Shown here: piece after piece, positions 35,471-44,290 of the stretch
Layout: each line of letters starts with the position of its first letter
Position numbering within the stretch: position 1 is the stretch's first letter
Origin: Dysgonomonas sp. ZJ279
GTDB taxonomy: Bacteria > Bacteroidota > Bacteroidia > Bacteroidales > Dysgonomonadaceae
Reading direction: 5' to 3'
DNA length: 64,000 nucleotides
Assembly: GCF_011039205.1 (NCBI RefSeq)
Contig: NZ_JAAKEL010000013.1
Span: forward strand, 1 to 64,000
The notes under the pieces: generated by a model
The model's input: only the letters and a program-made list of their open reading frames with translations
Database searches by the model: none
Told to the model about the DNA's origin: nothing
Translations under genes and position numbers: made by a program

Positions 35471-37144
35471 TTATTTTTCGTCTTCAATATACACATTTTG
35501 ATAACCATTTGAGAAAAACACCTTCCGTTTGACCGTTGCATCATTACCCGAATCAATAATTACATAACCCTGATGTCTGATTGTATCTGCGCTTATCCTT
35601 TCGTTAGTGTCGATAGTAAGATCTTGCGAGTTATACCCTCTACTAATAAACTCGAATTCGAAATTGATATATGATGGACCTATATAGTAGGTCTTGTTTT
35701 TTTCTTTCAGAACCAGATTATTTATTTCACTACTTTGCGTATTAAATGATTCGAGGGCACCGATTTGCCGACTAAAGTTTACAAATGAAATTATCTGTAT
35801 AACTATAACACCTATGATCAGAACAACATTTGGCAATTGTTCTATATATCTTCCAATGGACACACCAATAAGAAAAATAAGCACAAATGCGTAATAAACA
35901 AATGTACGAGGGAATGGTATAACAGAATGAGCAATAAGTAAAACAACAGGAGCTAAAAGAAAAAGTACCCAAAGTACCATCGTCCACTTGTCCTTATTCT
36001 TAAAAGCGATTACAAATCCAGCTAAAATTAAAATAATAGAAATAAAAAACGGTAACCCGAAGATATCTTGCAATGTCTCCCTAAAAAAATCGGGCAAAGC
36101 CTCTATAACTACAAATCGACTTTTAGGTTCCACAAATTGGTTGCCTGTCAAAGCCTTTATTCCATCTACAATCATAATAGGGGCATAGAGAAGTATTACC
36201 GAAGCGATAGTAAGCACATTATACACGATCTGCTTTTTTATATTTCTGTAATTATAAATCAGAATCAATGCATTAAGTATTACAAAAGGGTATAAAAATG
36301 ATGGCATTGTATAAAACCCTAAAACACTACTAACCATAAAAAAGAGCCAATCCTTCGTTCTATTATTATTCTTAATAATATTATAGCTCGCATAAAGGGC
36401 TATAATGAAAAATAAAGTTACCATACCATATCCCCTAGCCATAAAATTGAAATACACCGACATAAAAGTCATCGAAACAATACCAACAACAAACATGGCA
36501 ACCTTCTGAGAATAAAATCTCTTAACAAAAGAATATGCTATCGTCCAGGCCAGAATAGACGAAATGATAGCTGTTAAACGCAAACAAAAAAGCGTTGGTA
36601 AGAATGGGATACAGTCTGTTATATTCGTTAGTAGAGAATGTAATACATGATTGTTAGGATAGGGATAGAAGATCATGCAATAGTAAAACGGCTTATTGGT
36701 AAAATTAAGGAAAGTAAAGGCTTCATCGTATGATACAGGAATAGTTAGCCCTAAATAAATTGACGAAACTATAGGAATGGCTAAAACAAGTAAAGCTTTC
36801 TTAGTCTTAAAATCCGTAAAAACTGATTTAACAGCACGCAGAAAATAATATATAAACTTCTGTATGTAAGTGTACACTTTATCAAATGAGAAGAAAAGGA
36901 ATCCAATAAGAAGCAAGCCAAACAACAAGGCACCTTGCAAAATAAGTAATCGGGAAGGATTTATCATTTCAGCTAAAACATCCCGCTTATCTGATGGATA
37001 ATTCACTAATTGCAAAACCAAGTCTATAAAAGCATCATAAGGAAATATAAAAGAAAGAACCAACACAGCGAATAGCAACATGAAAGAGACTATAACACCT
37101 AACTTGAGAATGAGCTTATTTATACTTTTATTCTTTATTTTCAT
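35471..37144 (-). CDS. GT39/ArnT-like multi-span glycosyltransferase
   Basis: About 557 residues with roughly 11-13 membrane spans and a C-terminal soluble part. The first large loop has the acidic GT-C motif (SYDEAFTFLNF) followed by YPYPNNHVLHSLL, as in PMT/ArnT-like enzymes that transfer sugars from polyprenyl phosphate on the outer face of the inner membrane. The ATG at 37144 is preferred over a TTG at 37165. It lies directly upstream of the symporter. Acceptor and donor are unknown; it could modify lipid A, protein or glycan. Confidence 0.75.
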   Translation of the reverse strand: MKIKNKSINKLILKLGVIVSFMLLFAVLVLSFIFPYDAFIDLVLQLVNYPSDKRDVLAEMINPSRLLILQGALLFGLLLIGFLFFSFDKVYTYIQKFIYYFLRAVKSVFTDFKTKKALLVLAIPIVSSIYLGLTIPVSYDEAFTFLNFTNKPFYYCMIFYPYPNNHVLHSLLTNITDCIPFLPTLFCLRLTAIISSILAWTIAYSFVKRFYSQKVAMFVVGIVSMTFMSVYFNFMARGYGMVTLFFIIALYASYNIIKNNNRTKDWLFFMVSSVLGFYTMPSFLYPFVILNALILIYNYRNIKKQIVYNVLTIASVILLYAPIMIVDGIKALTGNQFVEPKSRFVVIEALPDFFRETLQDIFGLPFFISIILILAGFVIAFKNKDKWTMVLWVLFLLAPVVLLIAHSVIPFPRTFVYYAFVLIFLIGVSIGRYIEQLPNVVLIIGVIVIQIISFVNFSRQIGALESFNTQSSEINNLVLKEKNKTYYIGPSYINFEFEFISRGYNSQDLTIDTNERISADTIRHQGYVIIDSGNDATVKRKVFFSNGYQNVYIEDEK

Positions 37145-37511
37145 CAGCTTATATCTAATAAGCACAAAGATACTACTTTGCCATTAACTGACAAGAGGCC
37201 ATTTACCTCAGAATATAAATGAACAGATAGCTTCTGGTATTTGATTATGATGTTGTTTTTCTTAAGTTTGTAACTCAACATACTGAAATATTTATTAAGC
37301 GCCAATTTTCCCAAAGAACAATAAAAATGTCATATTCAAATTCATCATTCCGACAAAATGACAGTCCGAATGTTAAAATAATGATAAAGCTGAAACAGAG
37401 GGTTAAAAGTGTTAAAAAATAGACTTTGAATATCCTAAATGAATGATTTTTGTGTTTACATTTGAAGAAATTTCAAGTAAAAAATTTACAAACTAAAAAC
37501 AATACTTACAT
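37145..37511. other. 367-base divergent intergenic region
   Basis: AT-rich region between the GT39-like gene and htrA, with a -7 box for htrA near its right end. No gene or strong hairpin is visible. Confidence 0.5.
37457..37464 (+). promoter_or_regulatory. Bacteroidota -7 box (TACATTTG) before htrA
   Basis: TACATTTG lies 47 bases ahead of the htrA ATG. No TTTG at exactly 19-21 bases upstream was found; one at 37425 is 28 bases away. Confidence 0.5.
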
Positions 37512-39053
37512 ATGAAAAAGATTTGGAAAAACATTTCAACTTATGCTATGGTTGCGTTAGTGAGTATCGGTGCAACATATGGAATGTATCGCTTTATGGA
37601 CGCTAAAGGTCATTATAGCTCATCTGATATTTTCAGCTACGGCCAAGAATTCGATCAGCAAAATGTACATTTAGCCAGTTTAACAGCAGATGGATATCCT
37701 GACTTTACAAAAGCTGCCGAAAGCTCCATACACGCCGTAGTACATATAAAATCTACTGTAAAAAGCCAGGCAGCCGCTCAACCGCAAGGACGTCAGCGAA
37801 TGATAGATCCTTTTGAATACTTCTTTGGCTTCGGCGATAGAGGAGGCAATGACTTTCAATACGGCAACCCTCAGCCAAGCGTTGGTTTCGGTTCGGGTGT
37901 TATTATATCCAAAGACGGATATATTATTACCAACAACCACGTAATCGATAAGGCTACCGAAATAGAAGTTACGCTTAATGACAATAGCAAACATAGTGCT
38001 AAACTTATTGGTGCAGATCCAACAACTGATATCGCCCTATTAAAAATTGAAGGGAATGATTTCGCATACGTACCATTCGGCGATTCAGACAATCTTAAGG
38101 TTGGAGAATGGGTATTAGCTGTAGGAAACCCATTCAATTTGACATCGACCGTTACAGCCGGTATAGTTAGTGCCAAAGGACGTGGAGGTATAGGAGCAGG
38201 AGGTAAGAATGATATGACAATACAATCGTTCATTCAAACTGATGCTGCAATTAACCCCGGTAATAGTGGTGGTGCATTAGTAAATACAAATGGACAGCTT
38301 ATCGGTATCAATACAGCCATATATTCACAAACAGGTAATTTCGCAGGATATGGCTTTGCCGTACCTATTTCTATTGCAGGTAAAGTTGTGGCTGATATAA
38401 AAGAATACGGAGCAGTACAACGTGCCGTTCTGGGAGTTATGATCAGTGATTTGTCGGTAGCAAAAGAAGCTACTCCTGAAAAAACTAAAAACCTGAAAAT
38501 AAATGAAGGTGCTTATGTTGGAGGGTTTGCAGAACACAGTCCGGCTAAGCAAGCAGGAATAGAAGAAGGCGATGTTATCATTGCTGTGAACGGAACTAAA
38601 GTGCGTAGTGTAGGCGAATTGCAAGACCAAGTAAATCGCTTCCGCCCTGGGGACAAAGTGAAAATCACAGTAAAACGTGGTGACGCAGATAAAACATTCG
38701 ATGTCACTCTGAAAAATAGCGACGGCAATACCTCTGTTGTGAAAAAAGGAGACGGATTAGCAACTGTAGGAGCAGCGTTCAAAGATTTATCTGCTGAAAA
38801 GAAAAAAGAATATGGCATCAGCTATGGAGTTGAAGTTGCAGGAGTAGACAATAGTGGCAAGTTCAACAAAGAAGGAATCACTAAAGGCTTTATTATCCAA
38901 AAGATAAATAACCAACCGGTTACTTCGCCAAGCGATGTGGAAAGTATAATTCAAGCAGCGGCTAACAGTCAGGATAAAGCCCTGTTTATCACAGGATTTT
39001 ATCCGACTACCGGAGCAAGAAAATACTATGCAATTGATTTGAGTGAGAAATAA
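37512..39053 (+). CDS. degP: Periplasmic serine protease HtrA/DegP (Do family)
   Basis: A 513-residue periplasmic protease-chaperone. An N-terminal membrane/signal segment (about 8-28) is followed by the trypsin-like domain with the complete triad His143 (TNNHVID), Asp173 (TTDIALLKI) and Ser252 (NPGNSGGALV). Two PDZ domains follow, the first from about 300 (LGVMISDLSV; AGIEEGDVIIAVNGTKV) and a shorter second from about 420 to the end. It degrades or refolds damaged envelope proteins. Single gene with its own promoter and terminator. Confidence 0.95.
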   Translation: MKKIWKNISTYAMVALVSIGATYGMYRFMDAKGHYSSSDIFSYGQEFDQQNVHLASLTADGYPDFTKAAESSIHAVVHIKSTVKSQAAAQPQGRQRMIDPFEYFFGFGDRGGNDFQYGNPQPSVGFGSGVIISKDGYIITNNHVIDKATEIEVTLNDNSKHSAKLIGADPTTDIALLKIEGNDFAYVPFGDSDNLKVGEWVLAVGNPFNLTSTVTAGIVSAKGRGGIGAGGKNDMTIQSFIQTDAAINPGNSGGALVNTNGQLIGINTAIYSQTGNFAGYGFAVPISIAGKVVADIKEYGAVQRAVLGVMISDLSVAKEATPEKTKNLKINEGAYVGGFAEHSPAKQAGIEEGDVIIAVNGTKVRSVGELQDQVNRFRPGDKVKITVKRGDADKTFDVTLKNSDGNTSVVKKGDGLATVGAAFKDLSAEKKKEYGISYGVEVAGVDNSGKFNKEGITKGFIIQKINNQPVTSPSDVESIIQAAANSQDKALFITGFYPTTGARKYYAIDLSEK

Positions 39054-39069
39054 TGTTTTTTTAATATAA

Positions 39070-39112
39070 AATAGCGCTCAGGCTAAAACAATCAGAAGGC
39101 TTGAGCGTTATT
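39070..39112 (+). terminator. Likely terminator after htrA
   Basis: A 14-bp imperfect stem with two G-T wobbles (39070-39083 with 39099-39112, core GCGCTCAGGC/GCTTGAGCGT) followed by a short T-rich stretch. Confidence 0.65.
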
Positions 39113-39218
39113 TCATTTAGTAACGATCAAGAAAAAGCTATCTCAAGAACATCTGTTAATTAAAATACCTAGTTAAATAAAAGGGGGCTGACACTGTCGT
39201 TCTTATTCAAAAATTCAC

Positions 39219-39226
39219 TATATTTG
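39219..39226 (+). promoter_or_regulatory. Bacteroidota -7 box (TATATTTG) before rpoD
   Basis: TATATTTG lies 37 bases ahead of the rpoD ATG. The -33 element is not clear. Confidence 0.6.
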
Positions 39227-39263
39227 CAAACATTTTGGGATGCATAAAATTATATATCTATAG

Positions 39264-40124
39264 ATGAGGCAGTTAAAGATTACAAAGTCGATCACTAATC
39301 GCGAAAGTGCGTCGTTAGACAAGTACTTACAAGAAATTGGACGAGAAGACTTAATTACAGTTGAAGAAGAAGTTGAATTAGCTCAAGCTATCAAAAAGGG
39401 AGACAGGGCTGCTTTAGAGAAACTTACACGAGCAAATCTAAGATTTGTCGTTTCTGTTGCAAAACAATATCAGAACCAAGGATTAAGTTTACCCGATCTA
39501 ATTAATGAGGGAAATTTAGGTCTGATAAAAGCCGCAGAAAAATTTGATGAGACAAGAGGTTTTAAATTTATCAGTTACGCAGTATGGTGGATTCGTCAAT
39601 CTATTTTGCAAGCGTTAGCTGAACAATCTCGTATTGTACGTTTACCTCTCAATCAAGTAGGTTCTCTAAACAAAATCAGCAAAGCATTTTCTAAATTTGA
39701 ACAAGAGAATGAGCGCAAACCTTCGGCTGAAGAGTTAGCCGAAAAACTGGATATTCCGGTTGACAAAATTTCGGACTCACTGAAAGTCTCGGGACGACAC
39801 ATTTCTATGGATGCTCCTTTCGTTGAAGGAGAAGACAACAGTCTATTGGATGTGCTTGTAAACGATGACGCTCCGATTGCCGACCGTTCGTTGATGAATG
39901 AATCGCTCCAACAAGAGATTGACAGAGCATTATCAACTTTGACAGAAAGAGAAAGTGAAATCATTAAGATGTTCTTTGGACTTGGGTATCAGGAAATGAC
40001 CCTCGAAGAAATCGGTGATAAATTTCAATTAACACGAGAACGTGTACGTCAAATCAAGGAAAAGGCAATTAAACGTCTACGTCAAAATTCGCGAAGTAAA
40101 CTATTGAAAAGCTATTTAGGCTAA
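39264..40124 (+). CDS. rpoD: RNA polymerase primary sigma factor RpoD (SigA)
   Basis: A 286-residue primary sigma factor of the short Bacteroidota type lacking a long region 1.1. It shows [20 protein letters not shown] (region 1.2), [20 protein letters not shown] and [17 protein letters not shown] (region 2), and [16 protein letters not shown] (region 3). Region 4 ends with [18 protein letters not shown]. It directs transcription from TTTG/TAnnTTTG promoters such as those in this window. The length and region 2 agree with the phylum's housekeeping sigma, not an ECF factor. Confidence 0.96.
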   Translation: MRQLKITKSITNRESASLDKYLQEIGREDLITVEEEVELAQAIKKGDRAALEKLTRANLRFVVSVAKQYQNQGLSLPDLINEGNLGLIKAAEKFDETRGFKFISYAVWWIRQSILQALAEQSRIVRLPLNQVGSLNKISKAFSKFEQENERKPSAEELAEKLDIPVDKISDSLKVSGRHISMDAPFVEGEDNSLLDVLVNDDAPIADRSLMNESLQQEIDRALSTLTERESEIIKMFFGLGYQEMTLEEIGDKFQLTRERVRQIKEKAIKRLRQNSRSKLLKSYLG

Positions 40125-40145
40125 ATTTCAATTAGAAATAAACTG

Positions 40146-40169
40146 AAGAGTTGGAGAAATCCAGCTCTT
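40146..40169 (+). terminator. Intrinsic terminator after rpoD
   Basis: A 10-bp stem with one wobble and a GAAA tetraloop (40146-40155 with 40160-40169) followed by eight T residues. Confidence 0.85.
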
Positions 40170-40172
40170 TTT

Positions 40173-40796
40173 TTATTTAAAGTTATATGTGGTAGAGTAA
40201 TAATAATCGACTGTCCCCTCCTCTATTTGTATCACAATATCTTCTATTGCTCTGTCTTTACCCAAAGGATCGTATTCCGTCTTTAAACTATTCCCAAAGA
40301 TACCGGCAAAAGTATTATAAACTCCGGCCTTAAAACTACCGACTAATGATTTTACAATATTATAGGATGATGTATTGCATTGTCTATCGATGAGTTTAAT
40401 CAGTATCTTACCCTGACTACGACTCATCTTCTTCATCTTGGGCTTATAGGTATCCATCATATGTTTTTGAACCACTTCAAGATGCTTTTGCTTAGCTTTT
40501 TCGTCAGGGATAGTCTGCATGTATTCATAAGTTTCAATAATAGAACCAGCTATCATTTTAGCATAAGGATAAGTTGCCTTTACATCTCTCACAAGCTTGG
40601 TATACTCTTCCCTATCTTTTTTGTTTTTAAACTTATATGGGGCAAATACATGTACAGGGCGTAATTGCACAACAGCGATAGTATCACCCTCATATATAGA
40701 GTACATATCCAGATATGTTTTCACCCCCTCCTGCCCTTTCACCGTATTCCATGAAAAGATAAGCAATAGACACGATATAAATACTAATCGCTTCAT
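40173..40796 (-). CDS. DUF4294 exported protein
   Basis: A 207-residue protein with a signal peptide (about 1-21, ending VKGQ) and the DUF4294 domain, seen as YEGDTIAVVQLRPVHVFAPY, REEYTKLVRDVKATYPYAK, and SQGKILIKLIDRQCNTSSYN. The family is confined to Bacteroidota; its function is unknown. It lies downstream of the mtaB-acyltransferase-glycosyltransferase operon on the same strand, separated by 73 bases, so it may share its transcript. Confidence 0.88.
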   Translation of the reverse strand: MKRLVFISCLLLIFSWNTVKGQEGVKTYLDMYSIYEGDTIAVVQLRPVHVFAPYKFKNKKDREEYTKLVRDVKATYPYAKMIAGSIIETYEYMQTIPDEKAKQKHLEVVQKHMMDTYKPKMKKMSRSQGKILIKLIDRQCNTSSYNIVKSLVGSFKAGVYNTFAGIFGNSLKTEYDPLGKDRAIEDIVIQIEEGTVDYYYSTTYNFK

Positions 40797-40869
40797 ATTT
40801 AATATAGAAATTAAACACTCAAATATACAAGAAAAAAATAACCAGAATAGAAGTTTTAGTAAATTTTAT

Positions 40870-41898
40870 CTAGCAGAATTTCTGCAACCTCGAAAAGAAC
40901 TTATTACCTCTGAAATAGAAATCAGCAAGTATGCTTTTAGGGTAAATAGTTTTAAGATTACTTTGGGTCGCCTTCTCTAAATTTTCTCTCCTAGCTAAAG
41001 TGTATGATTGCTTTATCTGTCTAAATTCTTTATGAGCAGCGTGCACAGCTTTAGCATTAGGCATTTTACCCGTCAATGCATATTTCAATGCTGCAATGTA
41101 GTCCAATAATATTCGTTTATTTAATACTCTATCTATCGAATCTTCGGGAAGGTTCTTATAAAGCATCAATAAATTATTTCTAAAATTGAGAAAGGTTTTA
41201 CGTGGGCTTTCTTCCGAAAGTGTAGCACCTCCTACATGATAAACCACAGATGATGGTATACAAACAATGCGTTTTCCTCGCGAGTTTAGCCGCCAACAAA
41301 GATCAATTTCTTCCATGTGAGCGAAGAAAGTAGCATCAAACCCTCCCGCATCGAAAAAATCCCGGGCACGAATCACCATGCATGCACCTGTTGCCCATAG
41401 CACATCTGTTATAGTATCGTACTGACCTTTATCTTGCTCTATTTCTCCAAATATGCGTCCTCTGCAAAAAGGATAGCCATATTTATCTAAAAAGCCTCCC
41501 GCTGCTCCTGCATATTCAAAATACGACTTATTTCTCTGTGCTAACAATTTAGGTTGAGCAGCAACAACATCTTCATTAACATCTAAAAAATCAACAATAG
41601 GCTGTAACCAGCCCTCTCCTACTTCCACATCGGAATTTAAGAGAACAAAATATTTGGCTTCAATCTGTTTCAATGATTGATTATAACCATCTGCATAGCC
41701 ATAGTTTTCGGGTAAAACGATTCGCCTTATTTGTGGGTAAGTCTCTTTAAGGAAACCAATAGAATTGTCTGTCGAGCAATTATCCGCAACAATAATCTCT
41801 ACGTCATCCGACAGTGTATATTGAATAACCGACGGTAGAAACTGCTCTAACAATTTCACACCATTCCAATTTAATATTACAACTGCGGTTTTAATCAT
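40870..41898 (-). CDS. Glycosyltransferase family 2 (rhamnosyltransferase-like)
   Basis: A 342-residue GT2 enzyme with AVVILNWNGVKLLEQFLPSV at the start, the nucleotide-binding VEIIVADNCSTDNS, NYGYADGYNQSL, and the DxD-type FVLLNSDVEVGEGWL. HMEEIDLCWRLNSRGKRI near the end is typical of WbbL/RfbF-type transferases. It probably adds a sugar to a lipid-linked or surface glycan from the cytoplasmic side. It overlaps the upstream acyltransferase gene by 4 bases. Confidence 0.88.
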   Translation of the reverse strand: MIKTAVVILNWNGVKLLEQFLPSVIQYTLSDDVEIIVADNCSTDNSIGFLKETYPQIRRIVLPENYGYADGYNQSLKQIEAKYFVLLNSDVEVGEGWLQPIVDFLDVNEDVVAAQPKLLAQRNKSYFEYAGAAGGFLDKYGYPFCRGRIFGEIEQDKGQYDTITDVLWATGACMVIRARDFFDAGGFDATFFAHMEEIDLCWRLNSRGKRIVCIPSSVVYHVGGATLSEESPRKTFLNFRNNLLMLYKNLPEDSIDRVLNKRILLDYIAALKYALTGKMPNAKAVHAAHKEFRQIKQSYTLARRENLEKATQSNLKTIYPKSILADFYFRGNKFFSRLQKFC

Positions 41899-42809
41899 CT
41901 ATGTTGAATTGATTCTACTTCCTGACGACTTCTTTTCCAGCGTTTATGTGTCCAAAGCCAATAGGCCGGATAACGAAGAATCGTTTTTTCCATTGCCCTG
42001 ATATATCTTTCTGTTATAACAAATTCGGGTTCATCCTGAGGCTTATCTGTTAACAAGCGGATAGTTGCTTTATAATATCCTCGTTTTAATTTCTGAACAT
42101 CAAGATAAAAAACTATAAATCCTGTTTTCTTAGCAATACGCTCCACACCCGTAAACACAGGAGTGTCCTGATTCAGAAAATTAGTCCAATAGTGAATATT
42201 ATTAACCGATGGCGTCTGATCGGCCATAAAGCCTATCAGCATTTGCTTATTTTCCCTTTTCTTTTTGATGATAACCCTCAGTGTATCACTTTTGGGTATT
42301 CCTAACGAACCGAAACGGCTTCGTATCTTAAGGAACAAATCATCAAAAGCTTTATTTTTAAGAGGTTTGTATATCTGTGCTAGAACCTCTCCATCTACAA
42401 AATTCAGATTGAGAGATGGCACCCACTCCCAATTGGCATAATGCCCCATAAACAGCAAACCCGATTTGCCATTTTTCATGTATTCTTTCACCAGCCCAAC
42501 ATTCTCGAATTGTAAACGTTTCTGCATTTCCTCATCGGAGATATGCAAAAGCTTAACTGTTTCAAAAAAATAATCGCAAAAATGATGATAAAACTCCTTT
42601 TCTATAACTAGACGCTCTTTCATCGTCTTGTCGGGAAAAGAACCTGCCAGATTCCGGCGTACAACCCTCTTTCTATATCCGACAATATTATATACAATAA
42701 CATATAAAACATCAGATAAGACATATAGGAACTTTAATGGAAGCAGGGCATGCAAATACATCCAAGCATATACAATATAATAAAGAATATTATTTAATAG
42801 TTTCTTCAT
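41895..42809 (-). CDS. LpxL/HtrB-like lipid A acyltransferase
   Basis: A 304-residue membrane-anchored acyltransferase (hydrophobic N-terminus to about residue 42) with the HX4E catalytic motif HYANWEW (His123, Glu128), the MADQTP loop and a C-terminal YPAYWLWTHKRWKRSRQ typical of LpxL/LpxM. It likely adds a secondary acyl chain to lipid A or a related lipid. It is translationally coupled (4-base overlaps) with mtaB upstream and the GT2 gene downstream. Confidence 0.9.
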   Translation of the reverse strand: MKKLLNNILYYIVYAWMYLHALLPLKFLYVLSDVLYVIVYNIVGYRKRVVRRNLAGSFPDKTMKERLVIEKEFYHHFCDYFFETVKLLHISDEEMQKRLQFENVGLVKEYMKNGKSGLLFMGHYANWEWVPSLNLNFVDGEVLAQIYKPLKNKAFDDLFLKIRSRFGSLGIPKSDTLRVIIKKKRENKQMLIGFMADQTPSVNNIHYWTNFLNQDTPVFTGVERIAKKTGFIVFYLDVQKLKRGYYKATIRLLTDKPQDEPEFVITERYIRAMEKTILRYPAYWLWTHKRWKRSRQEVESIQHR

Positions 42810-44116
42810 TTTTCGACTAGAGCTGTTTTTGCATTGTTGAAATTGCCTAAAGTTATAATTTTTATTTCATTTGCCTGATTTATATCGAAAGGGACTTCTA
42901 CTTTCACATAATTTTCGGTAAAACCATACATAACATCATCATATTGTGCATGCTCTAATAAAACTTTGCGTTGGGTACCTTGCTGCGACTGATAAAAAGT
43001 TTGTAATTTCTGATCCGACAAATCCAATAGAATTTTACTGCGTGTATGCTTCGTTTTAGGATCAACCTCATGGTCGATCTTCAATGCTTGTGTATTCGGA
43101 CGTTCAGAGTATGTAAAGACATGCAATTGTGAGAAGTCCAAACTTTCAAGAAATTGTCTTGCTTCTTCAAAATACTCGTCCGTTTCTCCACGAGTACCCA
43201 CAATTACATCTACACCAATAAAAGCATCGGGTATAATTGATTTTATTTTCTCAACCTTATGACGGAACAAAGCTGTATCGTAGCGACGGCGCATCAATTT
43301 AAGTACCGCATCGGAACCCGATTGTAATGGAATATGGAAATGGGGAGCAAATCGCTTAGAACTTGCAACAAAATCGATAATCTCGTCAGTCAGCAAATTC
43401 GGCTCAATTGAAGATATCCGATAACGTTCAATACCTTCTACCTCATCTAGAGCTTTTACCAAGTCGAAGAACGTTTCCCCTGTTGTACGTCCAAAATCTC
43501 CGATGTTTACGCCTGTCAACACGATCTCTTTTCCTCCTTTAGCGACAACCTCCTGAGCTTGCTCCACTAAACTATCAATTGTTCCGTTACGGCTCCGCCC
43601 TCTAGCGAAAGGTATAGTACAAAACGAACAAAAATAATCGCACCCATCTTGCACCTTAAGAAAATAACGTGTTCTGTCGTCTTGCGAACAGGAAGGTACG
43701 AATGATTTTATATTATTTGTTTTAGATGTATGTATTACACCTTTATCTTTTTTCTTTAGCTCGTCAAGATAAGCAACAACATCCAATTTCTGTTCCGATC
43801 CTAATACAATATCCACCCCTTCTATGCCTGCAATATCTTCAGGTTTGAGCTGTGCGTAACAACCCGTTACAATCACATACGCGCCAGGGTTTTCTTTAAT
43901 CATCTTTCGAACAGCCTGACGGCATTTCTTATCGGCCAATTCCGTTACCGAGCATGTATTTATTATACAAATATTAGCCACTTCCCCTTCTCTTGCCTTT
44001 CTTACACCTACGGAGTTCAATTGCTTTCCGATAGCAGATGTTTCAGCAAAGTTTAGTTTACAGCCGAGAGTGAGATAAGCAGCAAGCTTATTTTCAAATA
44101 TAGAGTTATCAATCAT
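42806..44116 (-). CDS. mtaB: tRNA t6A37 methylthiotransferase MtaB
   Basis: A 436-residue radical-SAM methylthiotransferase. The N-terminal Fe-S cysteines are Cys19 (LTLGCKLNFAE), Cys55 (INTCSVTE) and Cys86 (VTGCYAQ). The radical-SAM cluster motif is Cys159-Cys163-Cys166 (DGCDYFCSFCTIPFARG). A C-terminal TRAM-like region is present. The short N-terminus and LGCKLN motif fit MtaB, which makes ms2t6A37 in tRNA, better than MiaB or RimO. It heads a three-gene overlapping operon with lipid-acylation and glycosylation genes. Confidence 0.92.
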   Translation of the reverse strand: MIDNSIFENKLAAYLTLGCKLNFAETSAIGKQLNSVGVRKAREGEVANICIINTCSVTELADKKCRQAVRKMIKENPGAYVIVTGCYAQLKPEDIAGIEGVDIVLGSEQKLDVVAYLDELKKKDKGVIHTSKTNNIKSFVPSCSQDDRTRYFLKVQDGCDYFCSFCTIPFARGRSRNGTIDSLVEQAQEVVAKGGKEIVLTGVNIGDFGRTTGETFFDLVKALDEVEGIERYRISSIEPNLLTDEIIDFVASSKRFAPHFHIPLQSGSDAVLKLMRRRYDTALFRHKVEKIKSIIPDAFIGVDVIVGTRGETDEYFEEARQFLESLDFSQLHVFTYSERPNTQALKIDHEVDPKTKHTRSKILLDLSDQKLQTFYQSQQGTQRKVLLEHAQYDDVMYGFTENYVKVEVPFDINQANEIKIITLGNFNNAKTALVEK

Positions 44117-44232
44117 TATTATGTATAGTCCTAAATAAATATTGAGTGGGGTAATGTGCAGTTATAATATATAAACCATTACCCAAAAGCCTACAAAATT
44201 ACATAATTGTCTCAACTTTACATAGAGAATAC

Positions 44233-44263
44233 TTGGAGATTATGTTAAGAGTATTTATTTTTG
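44233..44263 (+). promoter_or_regulatory. Promoter (TTG-N20-TATTTTTG) of the acyl-CoA ligase gene
   Basis: TTG at 44233-44235 and TATTTTTG at 44256-44263 are separated by 20 bases. A TTG start candidate at 44261 overlaps the -7 box, so translation must begin further down; this supports ATG 44291. Confidence 0.65.
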
Positions 44264-44290
44264 CACAAATTCACTAAAAATGAGCAATCG

